A DNA stretch of 64,000 nucleotides, taken from the NCBI RefSeq assembly GCF_007002745.1, contig NZ_SGNY01000001.1:124001-188000 (forward strand). Reading direction: 5' to 3'. The notes beneath the pieces are model-generated. The model had not been told where the DNA came from, made no database searches, and saw only the letters and a list, made by a program, of their open reading frames with translations. The position numbers were made by a program, and so were the translations under genes. Within the stretch, counting starts at the first letter, position 1, and each line of letters opens with the position of its first letter. This document shows positions 45,935-54,583 of this stretch, piece by piece. The DNA is from Martinezella rhizogenes (GTDB taxonomy: Bacteria; Pseudomonadota; Alphaproteobacteria; Rhizobiales; Rhizobiaceae).

Positions 45935-46342
45935 CTATCCAGTTTCAGAACCGGACAAAAAAGAGGGAGGGAAAAAGCCCTGCAGAATGAGCCAGTCACT
46001 CAATAACAGCGTGAGGATGGCGGCGAGAAAGATGCCACCCATGAAGGCGATGAGGCCGAGCGTGGCGCGTGTCCACCGGCGGGTCTGATAAAGATAGATG
46101 GCAAGGCCAACAGGCGCGAGCAGAATGGTTGCGACTTTGGCGGCAGAACTGCGCCGGATATCTCGCTTTTCGGCATCTTCTATCTGCCACCAGGCAAACA
46201 GCGTGATGATGCCGATCATCTGGACGAGATCGTTTGCGGTAAAGGAACTTGGAGGTCCGGCGGGCCAGATGGCGGCGTCGATCAAGAGGCCGAGGGAGAG
46301 GAAGGCGAGCAGGGCGACATAAATCCAGTTACGTTTCGCCAT
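45935..46342 (-). CDS. Small four-helix membrane protein
   Basis: From ATG 46342 the product has 135 aa. Hydrophobic segments are at about 6-24, 36-52, 68-86 and 96-120. Basic residues between them (KRDIRRSSAAK, QTRRWTRA) fix the topology. No family is recognised; it has no catalytic motif. An in-frame TTG at 46348 is less likely. It lies downstream of the symporter on the same strand but after a hairpin. Confidence 0.65.
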   Translation of the reverse strand: MAKRNWIYVALLAFLSLGLLIDAAIWPAGPPSSFTANDLVQMIGIITLFAWWQIEDAEKRDIRRSSAAKVATILLAPVGLAIYLYQTRRWTRATLGLIAFMGGIFLAAILTLLLSDWLILQGFFPPSFLSGSETG

Positions 46343-46449
46343 ACGCAAGTCCCGCCGAAAGATGCATTGTTGTCTGTGCCGATATTGCTATCGACGAAAC
46401 CATCTCCGTCAATCCCAAACTCTTATGGAGCAACGGAAGTGGCACGCAT

Positions 46450-46479
46450 GGGGCGTTTCCTTTTCACTGGAAACGCCCC
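46450..46479 (-). terminator. Perfect hairpin after the symporter gene
   Basis: ggggcgtttcc (46450-46460) pairs with ggaaacgcccc (46469-46479), an 11-bp perfect stem and 8-base loop. It starts 13 bases after the symporter stop on the minus strand. There is no long T-run on that strand, so termination may be partial. Confidence 0.6.
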
Positions 46480-46492
46480 ACGATTATCGTGA

Positions 46493-47857
46493 TCAGGCCG
46501 GCGCCACTTCCCGGTCATCGAGCGCGTCGATGTCCTTGGCGTTGTTGTAGACGGCCTCATTGAGAATGCCTTCGCGCTTGGCGACGATGGTCGGCACCAG
46601 CGCCTGACCGGCAACGTTGACCGCCGTGCGGCCCATGTCGAGGATCGGGTCGATGGCGAGCAGCAGGCCCACACCTTCGAGTGGCAGCCCAAGCGTGGAG
46701 AGCGTCAGCGTCAGCATCACCACCGCGCCCGTGAGACCCGCTGTTGCAGCCGAACCCAGCACCGAAACGAAGACGATCAGCACATATTCCTGAATGCCGA
46801 GCGGCACCTGGAAGAACTGCGCGATGAAGATCGCCGAAATCGCCGGATAGATGGCAGCACAGCCGTCCATCTTGGTGGTGGCGCCGAGCGGCACGGAGAA
46901 GGCGGCATATTCGCGCGGCACGCCGAGGCTCCTTTCCGTCACGGTTTCGGTGACGGGCAGCGTGCCGATCGACGAGCGCGATACGAAAGCGAGCTGGATG
47001 GCCGGCCACGCGCCCGCAAAGAAGCGTGACGGCTTCAGGCCATGGGCGATCAGCAGCGCCGGATAGACCACGAAGAGCACCAGCGCGAGACCAATATAGA
47101 CGGCCGCCGCATACCAGCCGAGCTGCGAAAGCGTCGTCCAGCCGTATTGGTCAACCGCACGCCCGAGCAGGCCGATGGTGCCGATGGGGGTGAGGCGGAT
47201 GACCCACCACAGGATTTTACGCACGATGGCAAGCAGCGACTGGTTGAAGGCAAGGAATGGCTCCGCCGCCTTGCCAGCTTTCAGCGCCGCAACACCAAAG
47301 GCAATCGACACCACCAGCAGCTGCAGAACGTTGAAGTTCAGCGAGGTGCTGCCGGAACCGTTATTGATTTTGGTAGAGGCTTCAAGTCCGAAGACGTTGG
47401 CGGGAACGAGACCCTTAAGGAAGTCCAGCCAGGAGCCGGTGGAGGAGGGGGCTGCCGCTGCCGTATTGGCAATCGCCGTGTTGACACCCGGCTGAATGAC
47501 GAGGCCGAGCACGATGCCGATGACCACGGCGATAAGCGCCGTGATGGCGAACCACAAAAGCGTCTGCCAGACGAGCTTTGCCGCATTGGAAAGGTTCTTG
47601 AGATTGGCGATGGAGGCGACGATGGCCGTGAAGATCAGCGGCGGCACTAGCGCTCGCAGGAGCTGCACGAAAATGCTGCCGATGGTCTGCAGCGTCACCG
47701 AAAGCCCGTTCGGGCTGCCGGCGGCATCGGGACCGATGTTGCGCGCAACGAGCCCGAGCAGCAGGCCGATGACCATGGCGATCAGAACCTGAAAGCCGAA
47801 ATTGCGATAAAAGGGTTTAGGCCCGGAGGGGCCGGCGGACGTCGTTGCCTGTGACAT
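46493..47857 (-). CDS. Dicarboxylate/amino acid:cation symporter (DAACS family)
   Basis: From ATG 47857 (AAAGAGA upstream) the product has 454 aa. It shows about eight helices plus two re-entrant loops and the family motifs 'SRSSIGTLPVTETVTE' (HP1) and 'GATTKMDGCAAIYPAISAIF' (TM7, Na+/substrate site). The TM8 region is 'LAIDPILDMGRTAVNVAGQ', with the conserved Asp and a Thr-Asn-type end. The substrate may be C4-dicarboxylate, glutamate or a similar amino acid; the sequence does not decide. A long signal-less frame to 47953 is rejected. Confidence 0.93.
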   Translation of the reverse strand: MSQATTSAGPSGPKPFYRNFGFQVLIAMVIGLLLGLVARNIGPDAAGSPNGLSVTLQTIGSIFVQLLRALVPPLIFTAIVASIANLKNLSNAAKLVWQTLLWFAITALIAVVIGIVLGLVIQPGVNTAIANTAAAAPSSTGSWLDFLKGLVPANVFGLEASTKINNGSGSTSLNFNVLQLLVVSIAFGVAALKAGKAAEPFLAFNQSLLAIVRKILWWVIRLTPIGTIGLLGRAVDQYGWTTLSQLGWYAAAVYIGLALVLFVVYPALLIAHGLKPSRFFAGAWPAIQLAFVSRSSIGTLPVTETVTERSLGVPREYAAFSVPLGATTKMDGCAAIYPAISAIFIAQFFQVPLGIQEYVLIVFVSVLGSAATAGLTGAVVMLTLTLSTLGLPLEGVGLLLAIDPILDMGRTAVNVAGQALVPTIVAKREGILNEAVYNNAKDIDALDDREVAPA

Positions 47858-48614
47858 GACATGTCTCTTTATTGTGCAAGAAAACGAGAATGTTGCACTT
47901 TTTACACGCATTCTCGAGGGAGGTCGCTGAGGATACGCCGATTTCCTCAGCAATTAAGGGATGAGCTTGCGTATTTGTTGCATTGCCGGGGAATTATTCT
48001 CTTAAGCGGCGATAATGAGGAAAAATATTCCCGCTTCCTTTTGCCGTGGCCGCTCAGTCTGCCGGAGCGACACCGGAGGCCGGAGAGCGTCTGCATTTGG
48101 CAGGAGCGTTGCGCACCCCGGGCCATGTCCACTGCTGCCCGATTTAAGTTTCTGGATGAGGCACAAGACTCTCATTCGAATAGGCTTTCCGGATTCTCGC
48201 CTTAACCGGACACCAAAGAAGAGCAGCGTCGTCCGATGGGAAGGAAAGCATGCCAATTGCGCCGACGTCATCCTCGGGCCTGTCCCAGGATCTGCCAACG
48301 TATTGATTTTATTCAACGTGATTAGATCCTCGGCATAAGGCCGAGGATGACGTTGAGTGAATGTTCACCCTTCATCATCGACTTCAAGGCGACAGCGACC
48401 TGTCCGGAAGTTTAACCCGACAGCCGTGGATCATGTCCGGCATGACGGAAGAGAGGTCTTCGGAGGTTGTGAGCACGCTTTACCCGCAGATCGGCTCCCT
48501 CCTTTGTTTTCCTCGCCGCAAATCCGGTCTATGACATCATATGCAGGTGATTCCCTTGCCAGATTTCGGGTGCAACGCTTTTACGCCAATGCGATCTTAC
48601 GGATATCCGCTTCC
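47858..48614. other. 757-base intergenic region before the DUF1499 gene
   Basis: It holds a family C repeat at 48264-48352 and scattered pieces shared with the smc downstream region ('gcccgatttaagtttctgga', 'ggaagtttaacccgacagcc'). The part 47870-48000 is AT-rich (ttttacacgcattctcgagg, gcaattaagg) and probably carries the symporter promoter. No protein gene is supported. Confidence 0.5.
48264..48352. repeat. Intergenic palindromic repeat, family C (copy 4)
   Basis: gacgtcatcctcgggcctgt and its inverted partner 'gcataaggccgaggatgacg' flank about 45 bases with an AT-rich centre (tattgattttattcaacgtg). It closely parallels the copy at 41306-41395, including the AT-rich middle. Confidence 0.75.
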
Positions 48615-49535
48615 ATGACTGTGCGTTTCGTCCGGCCTTTTTCGGTTGCAGCCTATCTTTCCCGCTATCTCGGTCTGGCGGCGCTGGCGCTATTTCTGAT
48701 CGCCGCCTGTGTCCACCGGTTTGGACCACTGACGACGCCTGACCTCGTGGGGTTGCTGATAATTGCCGCCGGCATCGCGTTGGCGGCGGTGCTTCTGGCG
48801 CTGATCGGCCTTGAGCGACTGTGGACAAAGGGCGCGCGGGGCGGGCTTTCGGCGCTTGCCGCTCTTCTCCTGTCGGCCCTGCCGCTCGGTGTGGTCGGTT
48901 ACGGCGCATATCTTTATTGGCAGCAGCCGAAGATCTACGACATTTCGACCGACCTGACCGACGTGCCGGAATGGCTGGTGACGCCGGTGGCGAACCAGCA
49001 ATGGCTGGCAAGGCCCGCCATGGTGGCAAAGGAAGACCGGGACGCGCAGGCGATTGCCTATGCCAGCCTCGCCGGCCGCCGTTATGAAGGCGCGATCGAT
49101 CGCATCTATGCCGCCGCCAAGAAGATGGCCGCTGCCCAGAATATCCGCATCAGCCACACAAGAGGCGTCATCGGCGCGGAGGAAGCGCCCTCCACCGGCA
49201 TTCCAGAACAGGACAAGACGCCCCCGGCTGAAGAGGGGCCCGTGGAAGACCTGCCCTCCATTGTGCCGGTGCCCACGGCCCGGCCGGCCGAGGCGCCGCA
49301 GCCCACCTTCTTTAATGGCAGCGGCGTGGTGTTGATGCAGGGCGAAACGCGCACCCGCATCTGGGGCCTGCGTTTTGATATCCTCATCCGCCTCAGGGAA
49401 GAGGCGGAAACCACCATCGTCGATATCCGCGTCGCCTCGCGTTATGCCCCGCATGATCTCGGCATGGGGGCGGCCATCGCCGAGGCCTATCTCGATGCGC
49501 TGGATGCGGAAATGCAGGGGTTGAACGACAATTGA
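48615..49535 (+). CDS. DUF1499 membrane protein
   Basis: From ATG 48615 the product has 306 aa. Three membrane helices fill the first 100 residues (about 18-35, 45-65, 78-98). A DUF1499 domain follows: 'PKIYDISTDLTDVPEW', 'YEGAIDRIYAAAKKMAA' and 'IWGLRFDILIRLREEAETTI...VASRYAPHDLG'. A Pro-rich insertion lies in the middle (TPPAEEGPVEDLPSIVPVPT). Function is unknown; DUF1499 proteins resemble plastid and cyanobacterial proteins of membrane environments. The longer frame to 48357 runs through a repeat and is rejected. Confidence 0.8.
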   Translation: MTVRFVRPFSVAAYLSRYLGLAALALFLIAACVHRFGPLTTPDLVGLLIIAAGIALAAVLLALIGLERLWTKGARGGLSALAALLLSALPLGVVGYGAYLYWQQPKIYDISTDLTDVPEWLVTPVANQQWLARPAMVAKEDRDAQAIAYASLAGRRYEGAIDRIYAAAKKMAAAQNIRISHTRGVIGAEEAPSTGIPEQDKTPPAEEGPVEDLPSIVPVPTARPAEAPQPTFFNGSGVVLMQGETRTRIWGLRFDILIRLREEAETTIVDIRVASRYAPHDLGMGAAIAEAYLDALDAEMQGLNDN

Positions 49536-49591
49536 GGTGTAGTTGACGCTACGCGTCGTCTTGATGGAGGACGAGAGGTCGCCACCTCTTT

Positions 49592-49709
49592 CTTCTCCCC
49601 GAGGGGGAGAAGGTGGCCCGAAGGGTCGGATGAGGGGGCAACGTTGCCGAATATATCTACCCTTGCCCCCTCATCCCGCTGCCGCGGACTTCTCCCCGGC
49701 GGGGAGAAG
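49592..49709. repeat. RIME-like mosaic element, copy 2 (inverted)
   Basis: cttctccccgagggggagaag (49592-49612) and cttctccccggcggggagaag (49689-49709) flank a core read in the opposite sense to copy 1: 'cccgaagggtcggatgaggg' then 'ccctcatcccgctgccgcgg'. It lies between the convergent DUF1499 and MBL genes and fills most of that gap. Confidence 0.8.
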
Positions 49710-49787
49710 AAACAAGTGGCATCCGCTCGTTCCCCAACGGGGCGTAAGCGGCGAAAGTATCTTGAGAATTCGCGCCTCAAAACCCCG

Positions 49788-50696
49788 TCAGGCCGGAAAA
49801 TACGCGCCCAAGAGCGAAGGCGTACCATCCGTCCGCACGTCGCCCTTTTCGATCAGGTCTTCGATATGCGCCAGCACCGAAAGTGCGGCTGCCCCGTGCA
49901 GGCGCTTGTCGGTGCTGGCATAGATCACCTTCACCATATCGGCGATCAGCCTGTCCCCGTCCCGGATACGCTTCAGAACCGCCTTTTCCCGCATGCGGCG
50001 GTGGGCGCGTAAGCCCCGCATGAAGGCGGCGGGATCGGTGACCGGTCCGCCATGGCCGGGCAGGAACAGCCGGTCGTCGCGGGTGAGCAGCCGCTCCAGC
50101 GAGGTCATGTAATCGCTCATCGCCCCATCCGGCGGTGCGACGATGGTGGTGGCCCAGGCCATCACATGATCGGCGGAAAAGACGATGCCGCTGCCATCAA
50201 GCGCAAAGGCGGCGTGATTGGCGGTGTGGCCCGGCGTATGCAGGGCGGTCAATGTCCAGCCATCGCCGGAAAGGCTCTGCCCGTCACCAAGCGCGATATC
50301 GGGCACGAAGGCCGTATCGGAGCTTTCGGCAAAGGGGTTGGTTTCACCCGCATAGAGCGGCCGGGCGGCGCGGTGCGGACCTTCCGCCACCGTCAATGCC
50401 CCGGTCACCTGCTTCAGCCGCCGGGCAAGCGGCGAGTGATCGCGATGGGTGTGGCTGACGAAGATGTGGGTGACCTCGCGGCCGTCAAGCGCCGTCATCA
50501 GCGCCTGAAAATGCGCCTCATCCTCCGGGCCGGGATCGATGACGGCGACGGAACGGTCGCCGACGATATAGCTGTTGGTGCCATGGAAGGTGAAGGCGGA
50601 AGGATTGTTAACGGTGAGGCGCTGGACCAGCGGGGCGACAGGAACCGCCTCGCCATAGGCCGGCTTGAAATCGAGATCGAATGCCGGGTCCGCCAT
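49788..50696 (-). CDS. MBL-fold metallohydrolase (LACTB2-like)
   Basis: From ATG 50696 (CAGGAGG upstream, the best ribosome-binding site in this region) the product has 302 aa. The metal-binding motif is 'FVSHTHRDHSPLAR' (HxHxDH), followed by His in 'LHTPGHTANH' and Asp in 'FSADHVMAWATTIV', then 'LFLPGHGGPVTDP'. The C-terminal winged-helix region 'RLHGAAALSVLAHIEDLIEK' is that of LACTB2-type hydrolases. The substrate is unknown; it may be a thioester or an RNA-type substrate. A longer frame to 50768 is not needed. Confidence 0.9.
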   Translation of the reverse strand: MADPAFDLDFKPAYGEAVPVAPLVQRLTVNNPSAFTFHGTNSYIVGDRSVAVIDPGPEDEAHFQALMTALDGREVTHIFVSHTHRDHSPLARRLKQVTGALTVAEGPHRAARPLYAGETNPFAESSDTAFVPDIALGDGQSLSGDGWTLTALHTPGHTANHAAFALDGSGIVFSADHVMAWATTIVAPPDGAMSDYMTSLERLLTRDDRLFLPGHGGPVTDPAAFMRGLRAHRRMREKAVLKRIRDGDRLIADMVKVIYASTDKRLHGAAALSVLAHIEDLIEKGDVRTDGTPSLLGAYFPA

Positions 50697-50899
50697 CAAG
50701 ACCTCCTGAATGAACGCCATGCCGCCAGTGCCGGCGGCGCCCGCCGCACAATCGCCAAGCCCTATCATGCCGTCTGCGGCACAGCATCCAAAAAGCTTGG
50801 GTTTTGTGAAAAAATTGGTCGCCGGGTCATTGCCGCGCCCGTCCGGCTTTGCTAATCAGGCGCGGTTCAGGCAGCGGCTTTTCGCTTTCGCTGCCCTGT

Positions 50900-50974
50900 T
50901 GGGGCGTCGCCAAGCGGTAAGGCACCGGTTTTTGGTACCGGCATTCCCAGGTTCGAATCCTGGCGCCCCAGCCA
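50900..50974 (+). tRNA. tRNA-Gln (UUG)
   Basis: It folds as a full cloverleaf: acceptor TGGGGCG (50900-50906) pairs with CGCCCCA (50964-50970), then G and an encoded CCA (50972-50974). The D arm is GCC...GGC, the anticodon stem CCGGT/ACCGG with loop TTTTGGT gives anticodon TTG (50932-50934), and the T arm is CCAGG/CCTGG with loop TTCGAAT. Anticodon UUG reads CAA/CAG, glutamine. An upstream TTGTGA/GCTAAT-like promoter is visible near 50807-50855. The integrase gene lies 166 bases downstream, so the 3' end is the likely attachment site. Confidence 0.95.
50941..50974 (+). other. Probable attachment site (attL) in the tRNA 3' end
   Basis: Tyrosine recombinases of integrative elements commonly use tRNA 3' halves as cores, and the int gene lies next to this tRNA. 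The T arm/acceptor sequence 'ggttcgaatcctggcgcccc' is a reasonable core. The matching right end is not inside the window, so the exact core cannot be drawn. Inferred from position only. Confidence 0.5.
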
Positions 50975-51044
50975 AGTTTCCCTTTTCAAGCCAGAATCAC
51001 GGTTTCTCAGCACATCCGAGTTAGCTGGGAATCGAATTCGAGGC

Positions 51045-51096
51045 ACTGTCGTACCGGACTGTCTTACACGACTGTCGTACACAGCTGTCTTACGGG
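51045..51096. repeat. Four 13-bp tandem repeats between tRNA and integrase
   Basis: Units: actgtcgtaccgg (51045), actgtcttacacg (51058), actgtcgtacaca (51071), gctgtcttacggg (51084). All share (A/G)CTGTC(G/T)TAC at exact 13-base spacing, alternating G/T at position 7. They lie between attL and int, where arm-type binding sites of tyrosine recombinases and excisionases are found. A role as Int/Xis sites or an int operator is inferred. Confidence 0.7.
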
Positions 51097-51140
51097 AAGG
51101 CGAACCAAGTCCTGCTCACCCTCTTAGGAAAGGGTTTAGC

Positions 51141-53198
51141 ATGGCAACGATTCAACACGTCTACAAGCGCGGTTCGGTCTACTGGTGGCGACGGCGTTTA
51201 CCACTTGGAACAGGTGTCCATGCTTGGGTGAGGCTCGAAATCAGCCTGCACACCAAGGAACTGGAACGGGTGCGGGTCGTCGCTCCGGAGGTGACGCTTG
51301 CCAGCCATCGTCTCCTGCCCAGCCTGAGACAAAAGATGATATCGCCGGAAGACGCAAAGAAAATCCTGATACACGCCGCCAAGCAGCACAGCTTCCATCT
51401 GGATTCGATGATGGCGGCCGGTTCCAGAACAGGCGTCGACGCAGCAAGTAAGCGTTTAACGGAAATTCAGAGCGGTTGGGCGTTACGCCTGTTCGCCGCC
51501 CAAGGGATCAATGCAAGGATTGGTCCCGACGAAGAGCGCCAAATGCGCGCTGCCGGACTTGATGACGAGATGATCCACGGCGTTCGTGAGACAATGGGGT
51601 TCCTCAGTACCAATGGATTTGGCCAAATCGGTCGCCGTCAGCTGGAGGCTATCCTCCAGGACCACAACATCGCGCCGGCGGAAACGCACATCCTCCAAGC
51701 AGAGCAGCTTTGCTTGCGCGGCATGTCGGCAGCGTTGCTCAATACCGAACGGCGATGGTCCGGCGTCCGACCTGATGATATTGCCCTCCTCAATGCGGCG
51801 CTTGTCGGCGATACCGCAGCGACGGCTGTATCGCACGCTGCTTCGTCTCAATCCGTGTCGCAGCGAACGTCGGTAGCACCATTTGGAAGTCGAACTGTAC
51901 CGTCGTTTTCGCAACCTTACACACCTCTTGAGAAGGTGCCTGCATCTGTTCGTACGATCGCGGTTGCCGCCCCTCCGGTTGAAACCGAGGACGAATTCGA
52001 TCTCGACGATGAGGATGAAGCGGAACTGGAACTGCAGGATTCGGACAAGGGACTTGTCGAAATCGTCCAACTGGCAGCGGAGGAGAGGGTCGCAACCAAA
52101 GAATGGCGTCACAAGATGATTAAGCAACACGTGAGTATTGCCAAGTTGTTGGTTCGATTCGTCGGACACGACCAGCCGGCACGCTTGAGGCAGCGAAACA
52201 TCTCGGAATTCCGAAGCATGCTGTTCAAGCTTCCGAAAAATCATGGAAAGTCGCCGAACGACCATATCATGCCCCTCAGCGAGCTTCTGGCTCGTGCCAC
52301 GACGTTGCCGCCCGAGGAGGTTGGCTTGTCGCCCGCGACGATAAATCGCTACATGACCCAAATGGGCAACATCGTGGACATCTGCAAACACGCCGGATTT
52401 CCATTCGGGAATTTCGAGGGCGTTTCCGGCCTGCGAACCAAGAGGAAGGGCGACGTCAGAAACGAGCGTGGACGTTTCTCAACCGAGGAACTGCAGACCA
52501 TCTTCTCGCTGCCAGTGTGGGAGGGGTCGAGTAGCTTCGACGAGCGCTTCGGCGGCGGAGACGAAATCTTCCATGACGCGGCCTATTGGGTTCCTTTACT
52601 GGCGATCTATGTCGGAACTCGTCGTGAAGAGATGTGTGGCTTGCTCCTCGATGAGGTCGAGACCCATTTTGAGCTTCCGTGCATCCGCATTGAGGAAAAC
52701 TTCGTCCGCAAGCTGAAAAACGCTCAATCGAAGCGGCGCGTGCCCATCCACCCAGAGCTGCTTCGCCTCGGATTCCTTGAATACGTTGATGAGCTTCGCA
52801 ATCTCGGTCACGTCCTGTTGTTCCCCGAACTGAAGGCTGCATCCCCTACGACGCCGATGGGTGACGTGTTTGATGACAGCTGGCAAAAAATACGATCGAC
52901 AGCGCTGCCCAAGGCCAAGGATGATGGGAAGGTCCTGCATTCGCTGCGCCATTGGTGCAACAATGAAATGAAGCAGGCCGGCATTCGGGAGGAGTACCGA
53001 AAGGACATCCTGGGGCACACCAACGAGGGTGTGAATGAGGGGCGTTACACCGATCCGGCGCGGCTGCGTGTCATGGCCGATGCACTGTCAACATTGCCTT
53101 TACCGACCGCGCATTTGAAAGCTCATCCAATCCGACCGATCGAGTCAGTCCTGACGCATTCTTCCCGACCGGCACGAACCAAGAAAACTGCGACGTAA
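51141..53198 (+). CDS. Tyrosine recombinase/integrase of the island
   Basis: The protein has 685 aa, long for this family. It starts MATIQHVYKRGSVYWWRRRL, the DUF6538-type N-terminus seen in island integrases. The middle (about 150-300) includes an acidic low-complexity linker (ETEDEFDLDDEDEAELELQD). The catalytic domain has Arg494 (GTRREE), His600-x-x-Arg603 (HSLRHW), His626 (LGHTNEG) and Tyr636 (EGRYTD), so all key residues are present. It should integrate and excise the element at the tRNA-Gln. AGGAAAGG precedes ATG 51141. Confidence 0.9.
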   Translation: MATIQHVYKRGSVYWWRRRLPLGTGVHAWVRLEISLHTKELERVRVVAPEVTLASHRLLPSLRQKMISPEDAKKILIHAAKQHSFHLDSMMAAGSRTGVDAASKRLTEIQSGWALRLFAAQGINARIGPDEERQMRAAGLDDEMIHGVRETMGFLSTNGFGQIGRRQLEAILQDHNIAPAETHILQAEQLCLRGMSAALLNTERRWSGVRPDDIALLNAALVGDTAATAVSHAASSQSVSQRTSVAPFGSRTVPSFSQPYTPLEKVPASVRTIAVAAPPVETEDEFDLDDEDEAELELQDSDKGLVEIVQLAAEERVATKEWRHKMIKQHVSIAKLLVRFVGHDQPARLRQRNISEFRSMLFKLPKNHGKSPNDHIMPLSELLARATTLPPEEVGLSPATINRYMTQMGNIVDICKHAGFPFGNFEGVSGLRTKRKGDVRNERGRFSTEELQTIFSLPVWEGSSSFDERFGGGDEIFHDAAYWVPLLAIYVGTRREEMCGLLLDEVETHFELPCIRIEENFVRKLKNAQSKRRVPIHPELLRLGFLEYVDELRNLGHVLLFPELKAASPTTPMGDVFDDSWQKIRSTALPKAKDDGKVLHSLRHWCNNEMKQAGIREEYRKDILGHTNEGVNEGRYTDPARLRVMADALSTLPLPTAHLKAHPIRPIESVLTHSSRPARTKKTAT

Positions 53199-53253
53199 GG
53201 GAATTGAATCAATCAAAGGTTGAATTAGTAATCACGTAATTAAAATGCGAACT

Positions 53254-53296
53254 AAAAAAAATGCCGCGTTGAATTCATTGAGGAATCCAGCGCGGC
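53254..53296 (-). terminator. Minus-strand terminator in AT-rich spacer
   Basis: gccgcgttg (53263-53271) and cagcgcggc (53288-53296) form a stem with one wobble pair. On the minus strand the hairpin is followed by eight T residues (the plus-strand A-run at 53254-53261). It would end a leftward transcript arising in 53297-53442, where no minus-strand protein gene exists. Confidence 0.6.
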
Positions 53297-53442
53297 AAAT
53301 GGCGGAAAACTCTTGTATATAGAGAAAAATCTTTAAATTACATAATGTTGGCAATCTCGGTTGTAACGCGTTTTTGAAATTCGTGTCACCATTATCTCAC
53401 GGTCGCTGATGAAGACCGGATGAAAACGGAGACAAGAAACGA

Positions 53443-54531
53443 ATGACAAAATACACCCATAAGAAGAGGGCGGCTGTTGCCCAGACCAAGCCGGGGCCGA
53501 CCATCAGCCCTGCCCAGGAGGACGAACTGAAGTGGCTACGGGACGCGTTCCAGTCGCTCGGACGCCGGACGACAGCGCAGGCCTTCGAGATCGGCGGCTA
53601 CCTCGTGCGCGCAAAGTCCATTCTCCCGGACAAGGCGTTGGGCGCATGGATCAAGGCGGTGTGCAAGTTCACGCCGAAGACCGGCCGCAACTACATGGCA
53701 GTCCAGGCGAACCTGGCGGACTATAAAGAGCGGCTCGAGGCAGCGGCGGTTGCTCCGACGGTCCTCTTCGTGCTGGCCTACGCCGAACAGCCGGAGGTCG
53801 AACGGGTCATCTCGGCGATCGAGGCTGGCGAACAACTGACTGTGGCTCAGGTCAAAGCGACGGTGGGCGTCGAGGCAAAGCGAAAGGTCGCTACCACCCA
53901 CGATGCTCTCAATGTTGGCGGCCTCGCCGGCTTGCGTAAGGCTGCCGAGTTGAAGATCACGCAGGACGTTACTGAGTTCCACGGGCTAATGTCCGCAGTC
54001 CTCAAGCGAGTTGAGAAGGCCATGGAGCCGATCGCCAGAGGCAGGGCGGTGAAGAAGGGGCTGCTCCAGGATGCGATTGTGTACGATTGCCGTCACGCCC
54101 ACGATCTTCTCAACAGCATCGCCGCGCCGATGAAGGTGGAAATGGTTTCACATGTGAACTGGCGGCCGGCGCGTCTGCCCGAAGGCAGCGCATGGCGCAC
54201 GGTACAGGCATTGCTTCACCGTATGGGCGGCGCTGACGACTGGCCGGATCGGACCGAGTTTGTCAGCTGGCTTCAGGACGAAGTCATTCCGGCGTTACGC
54301 TTCGTGGTCCATGGGGAGGCGCTTACCTCGACGGAGGAGGAAATAGAGAGCGCCGATGCGGGTGATGACCTTGCGTCACAGGAACCGGCAGAGGCCAGCG
54401 ACCGGGTGCAAAGGGGAGAAGAGGCGACGCTGGCTCGCATCAACAGCGTGTTCAATGGGATGATCGCGCAGGCGTCATCGGTCGGAAAATCCCGGGAGCG
54501 CCGTTCCGTACCCTCGGCGGTCGCGGCGTAA
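53443..54531 (+). CDS. DUF3102-like island protein
   Basis: The protein has 362 aa. The segment about 35-90 ('AFEIGGYLVRAKSILPDKALGAWIKAVCKF', shown in parts: AFEIGGYLVRAK, GAWIKAVCKFTPKTGRNYM) matches DUF3102, found in plasmid and island proteins near replication or partition genes. The rest is helical, with a Lys-rich N-terminus (TKYTHKKRAAVAQTKPG) and an acidic C-terminal stretch. No catalytic motif is seen. A strong terminator follows at 54558, so it is its own transcript. Possible roles are DNA binding or a regulator, both inferred. Confidence 0.7.
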   Translation: MTKYTHKKRAAVAQTKPGPTISPAQEDELKWLRDAFQSLGRRTTAQAFEIGGYLVRAKSILPDKALGAWIKAVCKFTPKTGRNYMAVQANLADYKERLEAAAVAPTVLFVLAYAEQPEVERVISAIEAGEQLTVAQVKATVGVEAKRKVATTHDALNVGGLAGLRKAAELKITQDVTEFHGLMSAVLKRVEKAMEPIARGRAVKKGLLQDAIVYDCRHAHDLLNSIAAPMKVEMVSHVNWRPARLPEGSAWRTVQALLHRMGGADDWPDRTEFVSWLQDEVIPALRFVVHGEALTSTEEEIESADAGDDLASQEPAEASDRVQRGEEATLARINSVFNGMIAQASSVGKSRERRSVPSAVAA

Positions 54532-54557
54532 CGATCCCGGCAAAGACGACACCCATG

Positions 54558-54583
54558 GCCCCGCTCGCGCGGGGCTATTTTTT
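54558..54583 (+). terminator. Terminator after the DUF3102-like gene
   Basis: gccccgc (54558-54564), loop tcgc, gcggggc (54569-54575), then TATTTTTT. It is a classical GC stem plus T-run, 27 bases after the stop. Confidence 0.85.

Noticed and set aside
51045-51096. CRISPR array
   Set aside because: The 13-base units are contiguous with no unique spacers and no cas genes nearby.
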